Below are positions 35,342-44,706 of a DNA stretch of 64,000 nt, in pieces. The translations under genes were made by a program, and so were the position numbers. Every line of letters starts with the position of its first letter. Position 1 is the stretch's first letter. Source of the stretch: Streptomonospora nanhaiensis (GTDB lineage: Bacteria; Actinomycetota; Actinomycetes; Streptosporangiales; Streptosporangiaceae); assembly GCF_026642255.1 (NCBI RefSeq), contig NZ_CP113264.1, forward strand, positions 2,232,001 through 2,296,000. Reading direction: 5' to 3'. Under the pieces are notes generated by a model. The model was not told the DNA's origin, did no database searches, and was given only the letters and a program-made list of their open reading frames with translations.

Positions 35342-37918
35342 ATGACCAACCGCTCTCATTCCTTCCGCATGCCCGACAAGCCTTCGCTGGACGGTATCGA
35401 GGCGAAGTGGGTCGACGTATGGGATGAGTCCGGCGTCTACCACTTCGACCGCACCCGCAGCCGCGAGGACGTCTACTCCATCGACACCCCGCCGCCCACG
35501 GTCTCGGGGTCGCTGCACATCGGCCACGTGTTCTCGTACACGCACACCGACACCGTCGCGCGCTTCCAGCGGATGAACGGCAAGGCCGTCTTCTACCCGA
35601 TGGGCTGGGACGACAACGGCCTGCCCACCGAGCGCCGCGTCCAGAACTACTACGGCGTCCGCTGCGACCCGTCGGTCCCCTACGACCCGGAGTTCGAGCC
35701 GCCGGCCAAGCCCGACCCCAAGCGGCAGATCCCCGTCTCCCGGCGCAACTTCATCGAGCTGTGCGACACGCTCACCGCCGAGGACGAGAAGGTCTTCGAG
35801 TCCATCTGGCGCCGGCTCGGGCTGAGCGTCGACTGGCGCCACACCTACGCCACCATCGACGACAACTCGCGCGCCGCCGCCCAGCGCGCCTTCCTGCGCA
35901 ACCTGGCCCGGGGCGAGGCCTACATGTCCGAGGCGCCCACCCTGTGGGACGTCACCTTCCGGACCGCCGTCGCCCAGGCCGAGCTGGAGGACCGCGAGCG
36001 CCCCAGCGCCTACCACGAGGTCGCCTTCCACAGGCCCGACGGCACAGCGGTCCACATCGAGACCACCCGGCCCGAGCTCCTGGCCGCCTGCGTCGCCCTG
36101 GTCGCCCACCCCGACGACGAGCGCTACCAGGACCTGTTCGGCACCACCGTGCGCACGCCGGTCTTCGGCGTGGAGGTCCCGGTCCGGGCGCACCGCCTCG
36201 CCGACCCCGAGAAGGGGTCCGGCATCGCGATGATCTGCACCTTCGGCGACACCACCGACGTCACCTGGTGGCGCGAGCTCCAGCTGGAGACCCGCCCCGT
36301 CATCGGCTGGGACGGCCGCTTCATCGCCGACCCGCCCCGGGGACTGGAGTCCGGCGCCGCCCGCGAGGCCTACGACGCGCTCGTCGGCGCCACCGTCCAC
36401 ACGGCCCGCGAGCGCACCGTCGAGATGCTCCGCGCGAGCGGCGACCTGATCGGCGAGCCCAAGCCCATCACCCACCCGGTGAAGTTCTACGAGAAGGGCG
36501 ACAAGCCCCTCGAGATCGTCACCACCCGCCAGTGGTACATCCGCAACGGCGGCCGGGACGAGGACCTGCGCGAGCAGCTGATCGCGCGCGGGCGCGAACT
36601 CACCTGGCACCCCGAGCACATGCGCGCCCGCTACGAGAACTGGGTCGGCGGCCTCAACGGCGACTGGCTGGTCAGCCGCCAGCGCTTCTTCGGCGTCCCC
36701 TTCCCCGTCTGGTATCCGCTGGACGCCGACGGCAACCCGCGCTACGACGAGCCGATCCTCCCCTCGGAGGACCAGCTCCCGGTCGACCCCAGCTCCGAGG
36801 TCCCCACGGGCTACACCGAGGACCGGCGCGGCCTGCCCGGCGGCTTCATGGGCGACCCCGACGTCATGGACACCTGGGCCACCTCCTCCCTATCCCCCCA
36901 GATCGCCTCCGGGTGGGAACGCGACCAGGACCTGTTCGAGCGCGTCTTCCCGATGGACTACCGCCCGCAGGGCCAGGACATCATCCGCACCTGGCTGTTC
37001 GCCACGGTGGTCCGCGCCAACTTCGAGAACGGCACCCTGCCCTGGAGCACCGCCGGCATCTCCGGCTGGATCCTGGACCCGGACCGCAAGAAGATGTCCA
37101 AGTCCAAGGGCAACGTCGTCACCCCCCTGGCGCTGCTGGAGAAGTACAGCTCCGACGCGGTCCGGTACTGGGCGGCGAGCGGCCGCCTGGGCACCGACAC
37201 CGCCATGGACGAGGGCCAGATGAAGGTCGGCCGACGGCTGTCCATCAAGATCCTCAACGCCAGCAAGTTCGTCATGTCCGTCGCGGGCGAGGGCGCCACG
37301 GCCGACCCCGACCAGGTCACCGAGCCGCTGGACCGCGCGATGCTGGCCGCGCTCGCCGACGTCGTGGAGGACGCCACCGCCGCGTTCGCCGCCTACGACC
37401 ACACACGGGCCCTGGAGCGCACCGAGCGCTTCTTCTGGGACTTCTGCGACGACTACCTGGAGCTCGTCAAGACCCGCGCCTACGACACCTCGTCCGCCGA
37501 GGGAGCCTCCGCGCGCGCCGCGCTCCTCGTCGCGCTGGGCGCCCTGCACAAGCTGTTCGCGCCCTTCGTCCCCTTCGTCGCCGAAGAGGTCTGGAGCTGG
37601 TGGCAGGAGGGATCGGTGCACTCCCAGACGTGGCCGGACGCCGCCTCCTACCGCGCCGCGGCAGCCGACGGCGACCCGGTGGTCCTCGCCGCCACGGCCG
37701 AGGTCCTGCGCGCCATCCGCAAGGCCAAGTCCGAGGCCAAGCTGTCGATGCGCGCCGAGGTCGAGCACGTGCGGGTCTCCGGCAAGCGGGTCGGGGCCGC
37801 CCGCGCGGCCACCGGTGACATCGCCGCCGCGGGCCGCGCGGCCGGGATCGACTTCCAGGACACCGACGACACCGACCTCACCGTCGAGGTGACGCTCCCC
37901 GAGGCCGCCGGGGAGTAG
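35342..37918 (+). CDS. valS: Valine-tRNA ligase
   Basis: 858 residues. Class I synthetase with HIGH at residues 59-62 and KMSKS at 584-588, [17 protein letters not shown] after the first signature, and a CP1 editing domain containing [20 protein letters not shown]. The C-terminal anticodon-binding domain ends in a short positively charged helix ([16 protein letters not shown]...) rather than the long coiled coil seen in E. coli ValS. This fits the shorter ValRS type. ATG 35342 follows TACCAT by six bases, so the mRNA is probably leaderless; no T-box is present. Confidence 0.95.
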   Translation: MTNRSHSFRMPDKPSLDGIEAKWVDVWDESGVYHFDRTRSREDVYSIDTPPPTVSGSLHIGHVFSYTHTDTVARFQRMNGKAVFYPMGWDDNGLPTERRVQNYYGVRCDPSVPYDPEFEPPAKPDPKRQIPVSRRNFIELCDTLTAEDEKVFESIWRRLGLSVDWRHTYATIDDNSRAAAQRAFLRNLARGEAYMSEAPTLWDVTFRTAVAQAELEDRERPSAYHEVAFHRPDGTAVHIETTRPELLAACVALVAHPDDERYQDLFGTTVRTPVFGVEVPVRAHRLADPEKGSGIAMICTFGDTTDVTWWRELQLETRPVIGWDGRFIADPPRGLESGAAREAYDALVGATVHTARERTVEMLRASGDLIGEPKPITHPVKFYEKGDKPLEIVTTRQWYIRNGGRDEDLREQLIARGRELTWHPEHMRARYENWVGGLNGDWLVSRQRFFGVPFPVWYPLDADGNPRYDEPILPSEDQLPVDPSSEVPTGYTEDRRGLPGGFMGDPDVMDTWATSSLSPQIASGWERDQDLFERVFPMDYRPQGQDIIRTWLFATVVRANFENGTLPWSTAGISGWILDPDRKKMSKSKGNVVTPLALLEKYSSDAVRYWAASGRLGTDTAMDEGQMKVGRRLSIKILNASKFVMSVAGEGATADPDQVTEPLDRAMLAALADVVEDATAAFAAYDHTRALERTERFFWDFCDDYLELVKTRAYDTSSAEGASARAALLVALGALHKLFAPFVPFVAEEVWSWWQEGSVHSQTWPDAASYRAAAADGDPVVLAATAEVLRAIRKAKSEAKLSMRAEVEHVRVSGKRVGAARAATGDIAAAGRAAGIDFQDTDDTDLTVEVTLPEAAGE

Positions 37919-37973
37919 GACCGCGGCCGCGGGGAGCGTTCCCGGCGGCCGGGAGCACAGCCGCCAGGGCGCA

Positions 37974-38004
37974 CGGGGCGGGACCGGGGACCGGTCCCGC
38001 CCCG
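37974..38004 (+). terminator. Hairpin after valS
   Basis: Perfect 14-bp stem CGGGGCGGGACCGG / CCGGTCCCGCCCCG with a 3-base loop GGA. Confidence 0.75.
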
Positions 38005-38084
38005 CCGTCGCGCCCGGATCCCCGGCGCGAACCGGCGGCGCCGGACACCGGGGCAGAGCCCGGAGGGCGATAGGCTCGACCGAT

Positions 38085-38561
38085 GTGAGTACCACAGCCC
38101 CGGAAGGCGGCCGGATCCCGATCACGGTCCACCGCCTGGACCCCGGCCTCCCCCTGCCCGCGTACGCGCATCCCGGCGACGGAGGGGCCGACCTGCACAC
38201 CGCGGTCGACCTCGTCCTCGCCCCCGGCGAACGCGCGACCGTTCCCACCGGCCTGGCGATCGCCCTCCCGGACGGGTACGCGGCCTTCGTGCACCCGCGC
38301 TCCGGTCTCGCTGCGCGCAGCGGCGTCACCATGGTCAACGCGCCGGGCACCATCGACGCCGGATACCGCGGTGAGATCAAGGTGATCCTGCTCAACACGG
38401 ACAGGGAGACCCCCGTGAAGCTGACCCGGGGCGACCGGATCGCGCAGCTGGTCGTCCAGCGGGTGGAGCACGCGGTGTTCGTCGAGGCCGACTCCCTTCC
38501 GGAGTCGGACCGGGGGACGGGCGGTTTCGGTTCGACGGGGGGCCACGCCGCGCAGCGGTGA
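38085..38561 (+). CDS. dut: dUTP diphosphatase
   Basis: 158 residues with the five trimeric dUTPase motifs in order: [58 protein letters not shown] and the C-terminal arm [10 protein letters not shown]. Converts dUTP to dUMP and PPi, keeping uracil out of DNA and feeding dTMP synthesis. GTG 38085 lies eight bases after a -10-like TAGGCT, consistent with a leaderless message. Followed within 60 bp by the DUF3710 gene, the usual order. Confidence 0.96.
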   Translation: MSTTAPEGGRIPITVHRLDPGLPLPAYAHPGDGGADLHTAVDLVLAPGERATVPTGLAIALPDGYAAFVHPRSGLAARSGVTMVNAPGTIDAGYRGEIKVILLNTDRETPVKLTRGDRIAQLVVQRVEHAVFVEADSLPESDRGTGGFGSTGGHAAQR

Positions 38562-38618
38562 CGGCTCCCACCAACCCCGGTGCGATCCCGGGACCAACGG
38601 AATCGGAGAGGTGAAGGC

Positions 38619-39476
38619 GTGTTTGGACGCCGCCGCAAGAAGCGGGACAATGAGACCGGCAGAACGGGATCGGAGGCCGGCCCCACCACGGGCGGGGCCG
38701 CCGGCGACGTCTCCTTCGGCAACGAGGTCGAGCCTGAGGTGTCCCGGGGCCAGCCCGTCAAGGACGCGGACCGCTACCGCACCACCGGTCCGTGGGACTC
38801 CACCGAGGACGCGCCCGAGGCCGGACGCATGGATCTGGGCAGCATCCGGCTGCCGATGGAGCAGGGCACCGAGATCCAGGTGAACGTCGCCCAGGACAGC
38901 GCGGGCAAGCAGAAGATCATCGGGGTGACCCTGGTACGCGGCAAGAGCGCGCTCCAGGTGCAGCCCTTCGCCGCCCCCAAGTCCTCCGGGCTGTGGGACG
39001 AGATGCGCGAGGAGCTGCGCGAGCAGGTCGTCAAGCAGGGCGGGAAGGTCGAGGACCACGAGGGCACCTTCGGCCCCGAGCTCAAGGCGCTCGTCCCCGT
39101 CAAGGGACGCACGACCGAGGACGGCAAGCAGCTCGCCCAGCGGGTGCGCTTCATCGGCGTGGACGGCCCGCGCTGGGTGCTGCGCGGCGTGATCCGAGGC
39201 GAGGGGGCCTCCAAGCCCGAGGTGATGGCGGAGATCGAACAGCTCTTCGCGGGCATCGTCGTGGTGCGCGGCGACCAGCCGGTGCCGCCGAACGAGCTGC
39301 TCCAGATCACCGTGCCCAAGCAGATCCAGGAGCAGATGGCGCAGGCGGCCAAGACGCGCGCCGCCCAGCAGACCGCCCAGCACGGCAACGCCGGGCGCTC
39401 GCCCAACGGCGCCGCGCCGAACGGCTCCGGGCCCGCCGCGCCCGGCGGCGCCCCGAGCGGTTCCGGCGACTCCTGA
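38619..39476 (+). CDS. DUF3710 family protein
   Basis: 285 residues from GTG 38619 (VFGRRRKKRD), with GAGAGG upstream. A basic start and acidic linker, then the conserved core RYRTTGPWDSTEDAPE ... MDLGSIRLPM ... LQVQPFAAPKSSGLWDEMREEL ... WVLRGVIRGEG. The tail (about 255-285) is Gly/Pro/Ala/Asn-rich and disordered. Actinobacterial conserved protein of unknown function, strongly linked to dut. The longer frame from 38580 would include an arginine-rich leader without a ribosome site. Confidence 0.93.
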   Translation: MFGRRRKKRDNETGRTGSEAGPTTGGAAGDVSFGNEVEPEVSRGQPVKDADRYRTTGPWDSTEDAPEAGRMDLGSIRLPMEQGTEIQVNVAQDSAGKQKIIGVTLVRGKSALQVQPFAAPKSSGLWDEMREELREQVVKQGGKVEDHEGTFGPELKALVPVKGRTTEDGKQLAQRVRFIGVDGPRWVLRGVIRGEGASKPEVMAEIEQLFAGIVVVRGDQPVPPNELLQITVPKQIQEQMAQAAKTRAAQQTAQHGNAGRSPNGAAPNGSGPAAPGGAPSGSGDS

Positions 39477-39530
39477 GCCCGGCCACGTGGAGAGGTGCCG
39501 GGGGCGCCGCCCTTCCGTAGTCTGTGCCCC

Positions 39531-40271
39531 ATGACAGAGACGACGGAGAAGAGCGCTCCCCGGCCGCTCCCCGAGGACTGGGACCGGGTCCTCGCGGTGG
39601 TCGCCCACCCCGACGACCTGGAGTTCGGCAGTTCGTCCGCGCTCGCCCGCTGGACCGGCCAGGGCAAGGACGTCGTGGAGCTCCTGGTGACCAAGGGCGA
39701 GGCGGGCATCGACGGCCTCGCCCCCGAGGAGTGCGCGCCGGTGCGCATGGCGGAGCAGCGCGCCTCCGCCGCCGCGGTGGGGGCCGCCACGGTCGAGTTC
39801 CTGGACTTCCCCGACGGCACCCTGGAGTACGGGCTGCCCCTGAGGCGGGCCCTCGCGGCGGCGATCCGGCGCCACCGTCCGGAGGCGGTCGTCTCCATCA
39901 ACTTCCGCGAGCAGTTCGCGGGAGGCGGGGGCTTCAACCACGCCGACCACCGGGTCCTCGGCCCGGCCCTGCTGGACGCGGTCCGCGACGCCGCCAACCG
40001 GTGGGTGTTCCCCGACCTGGCGCAGGAGGGGCTCACCCCCTGGCCGGGTGTGCGCTTCGTGGCCTTCGGCGCGTCGCCGCGGGCCGCGCACTACGTGGAG
40101 CTGAGCGAGGCCGACCTGGCCGCCGGGGTGGCGTCCCTGGACGCGCACGCCGTCTACCTGGCAGCCCTCGACGGGTTCGACCAGAGGTCGTTCCTGCCCG
40201 AGGCCGCCGCCCGGGCCGGGTCGTGGGCGGGGGTGCCGCTGGCCACGGCCTTCGAGGTGTTCGAGGTCTAG
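39531..40271 (+). CDS. PIG-L family deacetylase
   Basis: 246 residues. Zinc-site motif AHPDD at residues 25-29 and the second motif NHADHR near 143; the rest fits the MshB/LmbE fold. Members remove acetyl groups from GlcNAc-type conjugates (mycothiol, bacillithiol, lincosamide pathways); the exact substrate cannot be assigned. TAGTCT (39518-39523) lies seven bases before the ATG, a textbook leaderless arrangement. Not part of the conserved dut block in other actinobacteria that I recall, so probably an insertion here. Confidence 0.92.
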   Translation: MTETTEKSAPRPLPEDWDRVLAVVAHPDDLEFGSSSALARWTGQGKDVVELLVTKGEAGIDGLAPEECAPVRMAEQRASAAAVGAATVEFLDFPDGTLEYGLPLRRALAAAIRRHRPEAVVSINFREQFAGGGGFNHADHRVLGPALLDAVRDAANRWVFPDLAQEGLTPWPGVRFVAFGASPRAAHYVELSEADLAAGVASLDAHAVYLAALDGFDQRSFLPEAAARAGSWAGVPLATAFEVFEV

Positions 40272-40668
40272 GCGTACCGACCGCGGAGGTCGGTGACACC
40301 CACCCCGGCCTGACGCAGGCGAAGAGGGCCTCCGGTACCGGTGCGGACGGCGACGTCCGCCACCGGACCGGAAGGCCCCGACGCCCCGCACCGCCCACGC
40401 CGCCCCACCCCCGCACCCGCCGGACGCCTCGCGCCGGCCCGCTGCGCCGTCGGCCGGGACCGCGGCCCCCGCGCCGTGCCGTCCGCGCCCCTGCGGCCGG
40501 TCCCGGTACGCGGACGCGCCGCGGGCGCCCGACCGGGGCCGACACGGCGCTCCCCGAACCGGCCCCGCCCGCGGTGCGGCGGAAGCCACCGGTAGAAAGG
40601 GCTGAGCGTGTCCGCCGGACACGCACCGCCCGGCCTCCCGGGCGCCGGACGGAAACGAGGGACCGGAC
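40272..40668. other. Intergenic region with two hairpins, 397 bp
   Basis: First 25 bases hold a small stem ACCGACC/GGTCGGT. At 40326-40378 there is a long imperfect hairpin (see terminator entry). The remaining about 290 bp are arginine/proline-coding shadow sequence with no ribosome site until the hydrolase start. Confidence 0.5.
40326..40378. terminator. Long imperfect hairpin after PIG-L deacetylase gene
   Basis: GGGCCTCCGGTACCGGTGCG... folds back on ...CGCCACCGGACCGGAAGGCCC around a GGCGAC loop: about 23 positions per arm with a few bulges. No T-run. Confidence 0.55.
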
Positions 40669-41463
40669 ATGACCGAGGACGCACGGGGCGGGCGCCGGCG
40701 GCGACGCCGCTGGTGGGGGGTGGCCGCGGGGCTCCTGGTCGTGCTCCTGGCCGCCTGCGCCGCCTTCCTGGGGTGGGCCCTCACCCCGTACCGGGCCGAA
40801 CCCGTGCCGCTGGCCGAGGCGGTCGAGAACCCCGCCGTGCAGGTGCGCAACACCGGGGACGCGGTGGTCGTCGCGCCGACCCGGGACGGCACGGGCACCG
40901 GCGTCGTGTTCTACCCCGGCGCCAGGGTCGAGGCGGAGGCCTACGTCGCCTCGTGGGCCCCGGTGGTCGCCGACACGGGCGCCACCGTCGTCATCCCCCG
41001 GATGCGCCTCAACATGGCCGTGTTCGACGTGAACCGGGCCGACTCCGCGGTGTCGGCCGTCCCGGACGTGGACACCTGGTACGTGGGCGGCCACTCCCTG
41101 GGCGGGGCGATGGCCGCGTCCTACGCGGGCGGCGACCCCGCGCCCGGGGTGGAGGGGCTGATCCTGTGGGCGTCCTACGCCACCGAGTCGGCGGGGCTGG
41201 CCGACCGCGACGACCTGAGGGTCCTGGCCGTCGCGGGCGGAAGGGACGCCCTCACGAGCCCGGAGGAGTTCGAGGAGAACGTCCGCCACCTGCCCGGTTC
41301 CGCGGAAACGGTGTCGGTGGAGGGGATGAACCACGCCCAGTTCGGCTCCTACGGCCCCCAGGACGGGGACGGCGAGGCCGCGCTGTCGGACGGGCGGGCA
41401 CGCGCGGAGCTGGCCGGGGTCACCGGCGCGTTCCTGGCGCCCGACGCGGCCCCGGAGGCCTGA
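40669..41463 (+). CDS. Membrane-anchored alpha/beta hydrolase
   Basis: 264 residues. A basic start (GGRRRRRRWW) and a hydrophobic helix (about 17-39) form an uncleaved signal anchor. The hydrolase domain has nucleophile S143 in GGHSLGGA, an acid in GGRDALT and histidine in MNHAQFG. It belongs to the abhydrolase group near dienelactone hydrolases. Active site outside the membrane; substrate unknown. Convergent with the serpin gene. Confidence 0.9.
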   Translation: MTEDARGGRRRRRRWWGVAAGLLVVLLAACAAFLGWALTPYRAEPVPLAEAVENPAVQVRNTGDAVVVAPTRDGTGTGVVFYPGARVEAEAYVASWAPVVADTGATVVIPRMRLNMAVFDVNRADSAVSAVPDVDTWYVGGHSLGGAMAASYAGGDPAPGVEGLILWASYATESAGLADRDDLRVLAVAGGRDALTSPEEFEENVRHLPGSAETVSVEGMNHAQFGSYGPQDGDGEAALSDGRARAELAGVTGAFLAPDAAPEA

Positions 41464-41531
41464 CACGGGGCGCCCGGCCCCCGGACGGCCCCCGGACGGC
41501 GGGCGCCGCGGGCCGGTGTGCGCCCCGTGTC
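41462..41531. terminator. Large hairpin between hydrolase and serpin genes
   Basis: GACACGGGGCG (41462-41472) pairs perfectly with CGCCCCGTGTC (41521-41531); the interior contains a duplicated GGCCCCCGGAC and further CGGCCC/GGGCCG pairing. Confidence 0.6.
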
Positions 41532-41593
41532 CCGCCGGCGGGCCCCGGAGAGGGCAGGCGTGGTCCTCCCGGGGCCGGTCCGTCGAGCGGACC

Positions 41594-42697
41594 TCAGGAG
41601 CCGGGACCCGGGTCCACCGGGTCCGCGATCCGTCCCAGGAACAGGATCGACCCGCCCCGGCGCAGCACGAACACGAACGGCCGGTCGACGGTGAACCTGA
41701 CCGGCCGCAGGGGAGCGGCCGCCGCGCGGAGCATCATCACGGCGGTGGCCGCGGCGCCCTCGGCGCCCCTCTCGTCCACCTTCAGCACCGACTGGTGGAG
41801 GATCTCGTCCACCCGGAGCGGCTCCTCGCTGATCCCGTCGAAACGCGCCTCGTCCGTGACCATGTGACGCACCCCCGCGGACGCGAGGGGCTCCAACAGG
41901 GAGGTGTCGGTCTCCACGGTGAACCGGGGCAGGGCGAGGTCGACCTGCTGGGACGAGCGGACCCGGTAGAGCTCCGACAGGGCGGACGCCGTCAGCGGGG
42001 GAGGGGAGCCGGCGTCCCCGTCGTGGAGCAGCACGTCCAGGGTGAGGCCGTGGCCGCCCTCCAGGCCGACCATGCTCCACCCCTGCGCCCGAGCGTGGGG
42101 CAGTCGCGCCGACCGGTGCATGGTGGGGACCTTCCGCCTCCCGCCCGGTGCGTGGAACGGCCGGTCCCGGGTCAGGCCCGCCTCGAACGGGTCGGACCAG
42201 ACGACCTTCACCCACAGGGCGTTGACCAGCAGCAGGCGGACGTCGGGGGAGATGCTGCCCGCCGGGAGGAGCTCGTCGATCAGCCCCCGGGTCACGTCGG
42301 ACACCTTGCCGTTGACCCTGGCGCGCACGCCCTCGGAGTCGTTCTCGAAGTCGGCGCCCTCCACCTCCGCGCCGGGACGCGCGCGCACGCGTGCCGCGAA
42401 CTCCGCCCGCACCGGGAGGTCGGCGGGCACGTACAGCCCGTTCAGCGCGGCCAGGTCCGGCCCGTCGCCGGAGGCCACCGCGGCGTCCAGGGCGTCCAGC
42501 AGGCCCTCGGTGTCGTCGCCGAGGAGGGCCGCCAGCTCTGCCAGGGTGCGGTCGGCGGCCCCGCTCGCGAGCAGCGCCAGCACGGTCCCCACCGAGTGCG
42601 GTGACCAGACGTGCGAGGCGCCGGGGCGGACCAGCGCGCGGTCCAGGGCGACGGCGAACTCCAGGTGGTCCGGCCGGGGGGGCGTGCTCTGCTGCAT
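41594..42697 (-). CDS. Serpin family protease inhibitor
   Basis: 367 residues from ATG 42697, with GAGGAG 4-5 bases upstream. Serpin landmarks: WSPHSVGTVLALLASGA near the start, LLLVNALWVKVVWSDPF, the DLALPRF strand, HQSVLKVDERGAEGAAATA and the C-terminal RPFVFVLRRGGSILFLGRI. The hinge of the reactive centre loop (E309-R-G-A-E-G-A-A-A-T-A) is rich in small residues, as in inhibitory serpins. The loop is about four residues longer than in antitrypsin, so the P1 residue cannot be fixed; the region after the hinge is VMMLRAAAAP. No signal peptide, so it would act inside the cell or on released proteases. Bacterial serpins are patchily distributed. Confidence 0.92.
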   Translation of the reverse strand: MQQSTPPRPDHLEFAVALDRALVRPGASHVWSPHSVGTVLALLASGAADRTLAELAALLGDDTEGLLDALDAAVASGDGPDLAALNGLYVPADLPVRAEFAARVRARPGAEVEGADFENDSEGVRARVNGKVSDVTRGLIDELLPAGSISPDVRLLLVNALWVKVVWSDPFEAGLTRDRPFHAPGGRRKVPTMHRSARLPHARAQGWSMVGLEGGHGLTLDVLLHDGDAGSPPPLTASALSELYRVRSSQQVDLALPRFTVETDTSLLEPLASAGVRHMVTDEARFDGISEEPLRVDEILHQSVLKVDERGAEGAAATAVMMLRAAAAPLRPVRFTVDRPFVFVLRRGGSILFLGRIADPVDPGPGS

Positions 42698-43036
42698 GGT
42701 GCTCCTCGCGTAGGCGCTCCGGCTGTTCTGGCCGCCAGCGTACGGAGTCGCGCCGACGCCCGCCAGGACCCGCGTTCCCGGTGGCCGAACGCCGGGCCCC
42801 GTTCCGCGGTCGCCGGGGGCCGGGGGCCGGTCCGCGACGGGGCCGTGGTGAGAAGCCGCACGCGACAAGACCGGGTCAAGCATGACAAAGCCGGGCGGGA
42901 CGACGGGAGGGAGTACGGTGAGCGCCCCCTCGGTCCGTGACGGGTCTAATAGTGTGGGGCATCATGGCCTGTGCGCCCGCGCGGGAGAGGCCCGGCGGGG
43001 CGACGGCCACCGAGGACCGACCGGACCGGGAGCAGG
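42698..43036. other. Divergent region between serpin and DUF3159 genes, with possible short upstream ORF
   Basis: 339 bp. A good -10 box TCTAAT lies at 42945-42950 for the rightward gene. Downstream of it an ATG at 42964 opens a 26-codon frame (MACAPARERP...) that stops at 43044, overlapping the DUF3159 start at 43037. The left part carries the serpin promoter, not clearly resolved. Confidence 0.5.
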
Positions 43037-43876
43037 ATGACTGAGCAGCAGAGGGCCGCCGGGGAGGCCGCCCCGGCGGCCGGGGCGGACGACACGGCGA
43101 AGGCGGCGCCGGACGGCGCCCCGGCGGGCGCGTCGGCGCCGGGCGCGGCCGAGGGGCCCGCGCCGGCGGGAGCCCCCGCCGTCACCGAGGACACGGTCGA
43201 GGCGCTCGTCCGCTCCCAGCTGTCCAAGGCCCTGGGCGGCAAGCGCGGCATGGTCGAGGCGGCGATGCCCACGCTGGCCTTCACCCTGTCCTACGTCATC
43301 GCCTCGGACCTGAGGCTGTCGATCGGCCTCGGGGTGGTCGCGGCGCTGGTCCTGGGCGCGGTCAGGCTCGTGCAGCGCTCCTCGGTCCAGTACGTGGTCA
43401 CCAGCCTGTTCGGCATCGGCATCGCAGCGGTCTTCGCGATGCGCAGCGGCAACGCCGCGGACGCCTTCCTGCCCGGGATCATCTACAACGCCGTCTACGC
43501 GGTGGTCCTCAGCCTGTCGGTCCTGGTCCGCTGGCCCGCCATCGGGCTGATGATCGGTCCGTTCATCGGGCACAAGGAGGACTTCACCTCCTGGCGCTCC
43601 AACCCGGCGGTGGTCCGGCTGGCCTCCCGCCTCACCTGGCTGCTGGTGCTGCCCTGCGTGGTCCGCGTGGTCGTGCAGTATCCGCTCTGGATGGCCGACA
43701 CCAACGGCTGGGCCGACACGTTCGGGCTCCTGGGCCTCTCCAAGATCGCCATGGGCTGGCCGCTCCAGGTCGCCGCGTTCGCGGGCATGGTGTGGGTCCT
43801 GGCGCGCGGCCGGACGCCGCTGGAGGAGACAGGGGCGGCGGGCGCCGGGGACGGCGCCCGCGGGGACCGCACCTAG
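43037..43876 (+). CDS. DUF3159 integral membrane protein
   Basis: 279 residues. An Ala/Gly/Pro-rich disordered N-terminus of about 55 residues precedes five or six membrane helices. Family motifs include GKRGMVEAAMPTLAFTLSYV, RLSIGLGVVAALVLGAVRL and IIYNAVYAVVLSLSVLVRWPAIGLMIG. Actinobacterial protein of unknown function in the dut/CeoBC neighbourhood. Ribosome site GGGAGCAGG is close to the ATG, and a short upstream frame overlaps it. Confidence 0.92.
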   Translation: MTEQQRAAGEAAPAAGADDTAKAAPDGAPAGASAPGAAEGPAPAGAPAVTEDTVEALVRSQLSKALGGKRGMVEAAMPTLAFTLSYVIASDLRLSIGLGVVAALVLGAVRLVQRSSVQYVVTSLFGIGIAAVFAMRSGNAADAFLPGIIYNAVYAVVLSLSVLVRWPAIGLMIGPFIGHKEDFTSWRSNPAVVRLASRLTWLLVLPCVVRVVVQYPLWMADTNGWADTFGLLGLSKIAMGWPLQVAAFAGMVWVLARGRTPLEETGAAGAGDGARGDRT

Positions 43877-43893
43877 CGCACCCGCACACGGCT

Positions 43894-43934
43894 CGAGGGC
43901 CCGGGCCCGGTCCGGTACCGGGCCCGGACCCTCG
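43894..43934. terminator. Hairpin between DUF3159 and ceoC genes
   Basis: CGAGGG/CCCTCG and CCGGGCCCGGT/ACCGGGCCCGG stems separated by a single C-A mismatch; 17 paired positions, 5-base loop. Confidence 0.75.
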
Positions 43935-44021
43935 TGGCCCGGCCTCCCGGTGACCGGTCCGACGTCCGGGGACCGGTCCGGCGCGGGGGCCGCGCTCCCC
44001 GCAGCCCCCTGAGGGCCGGGG

Positions 44022-44705
44022 TCAGGCGTCCGCGGCGTCGTCCACGGGGCCCAGCAGGACCTCCAACGGTCCCAGTGCCTCGGGGTCGGCCAGGAACACC
44101 ACCGTGTCGCCCACCGACAGGTTCCGCCCGGGGTCGGGCGGGCGCACCCCGCCGGGGCCGAGCACGGCGACCAGCGCCACGCCCTCCGGCAGCGCCGCGC
44201 TCAGCTCGGACTCCGCGGCCCCCGCGAACGGGCTGGCGGCGCGCAGCACCGACTCGGCGATCTCCGCCCCCGGCAGCGGGGGCAGCGTCCCCTCCTCGTC
44301 CGGGTCGTCCTCGGGGGCTCCCTCGACCAGGTCGGCGATCAGCCTCGGCGGCGAGACCGCCAGGTCCACGCCCCACGTCTCGTTGAACAGCCACTCGTTG
44401 TCGGGCTCGTTGATCCTGGCGATCACCCGGCCCACGCCGAACTCGGTCTTGGCCAGCAGGGACACCACCAGGTTGACCTTGTCGTCGCTGCTGGCGGCGA
44501 CGACCACGTCGAAGTCGCCCAGGCGGGCGTCCTCCAGGGTCGCCAGCTCGCACGCGTCGGCCAGCAGCCACTCCACCTCGGGCAGGTCGTCCACCCCGAT
44601 GGCCCGGGTGTCCCGGTCGATCAGCAGCACGTCGTGGCCGCTGCCCGCCAGCTCCTTGGCGATGGAGCGCCCCACGCTCCCCGCTCCCGCGATGGCGATC
44701 CGCAT
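44022..44705 (-). CDS. ceoC: TrkA-type potassium uptake regulatory protein (CeoC-like)
   Basis: 227 residues. N-terminal RCK/TrkA-N Rossmann domain with GxGxxG (IAGAGSVGRSIAKELA) and an acidic residue at the end of strand 2 (LIDRD) for NAD(H) binding; C-terminal TrkA-C domain (about 140-225). A linker rich in Asp/Glu/Pro (EGAPEDDPDEEGTLPP) splits the two. It begins three bases before the end of the CeoB gene in the same operon. GTG 44714 three codons upstream is an alternative start. Confidence 0.92.
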   Translation of the reverse strand: MRIAIAGAGSVGRSIAKELAGSGHDVLLIDRDTRAIGVDDLPEVEWLLADACELATLEDARLGDFDVVVAASSDDKVNLVVSLLAKTEFGVGRVIARINEPDNEWLFNETWGVDLAVSPPRLIADLVEGAPEDDPDEEGTLPPLPGAEIAESVLRAASPFAGAAESELSAALPEGVALVAVLGPGGVRPPDPGRNLSVGDTVVFLADPEALGPLEVLLGPVDDAADA

Positions 44706-44706
44706 C

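Noticed and set aside
41475..41500. Direct repeat GGCCCCCGGAC twice in tandem as a possible mobile-element mark
   Set aside because: It lies inside a terminator hairpin between convergent genes; no transposase or target duplication nearby.
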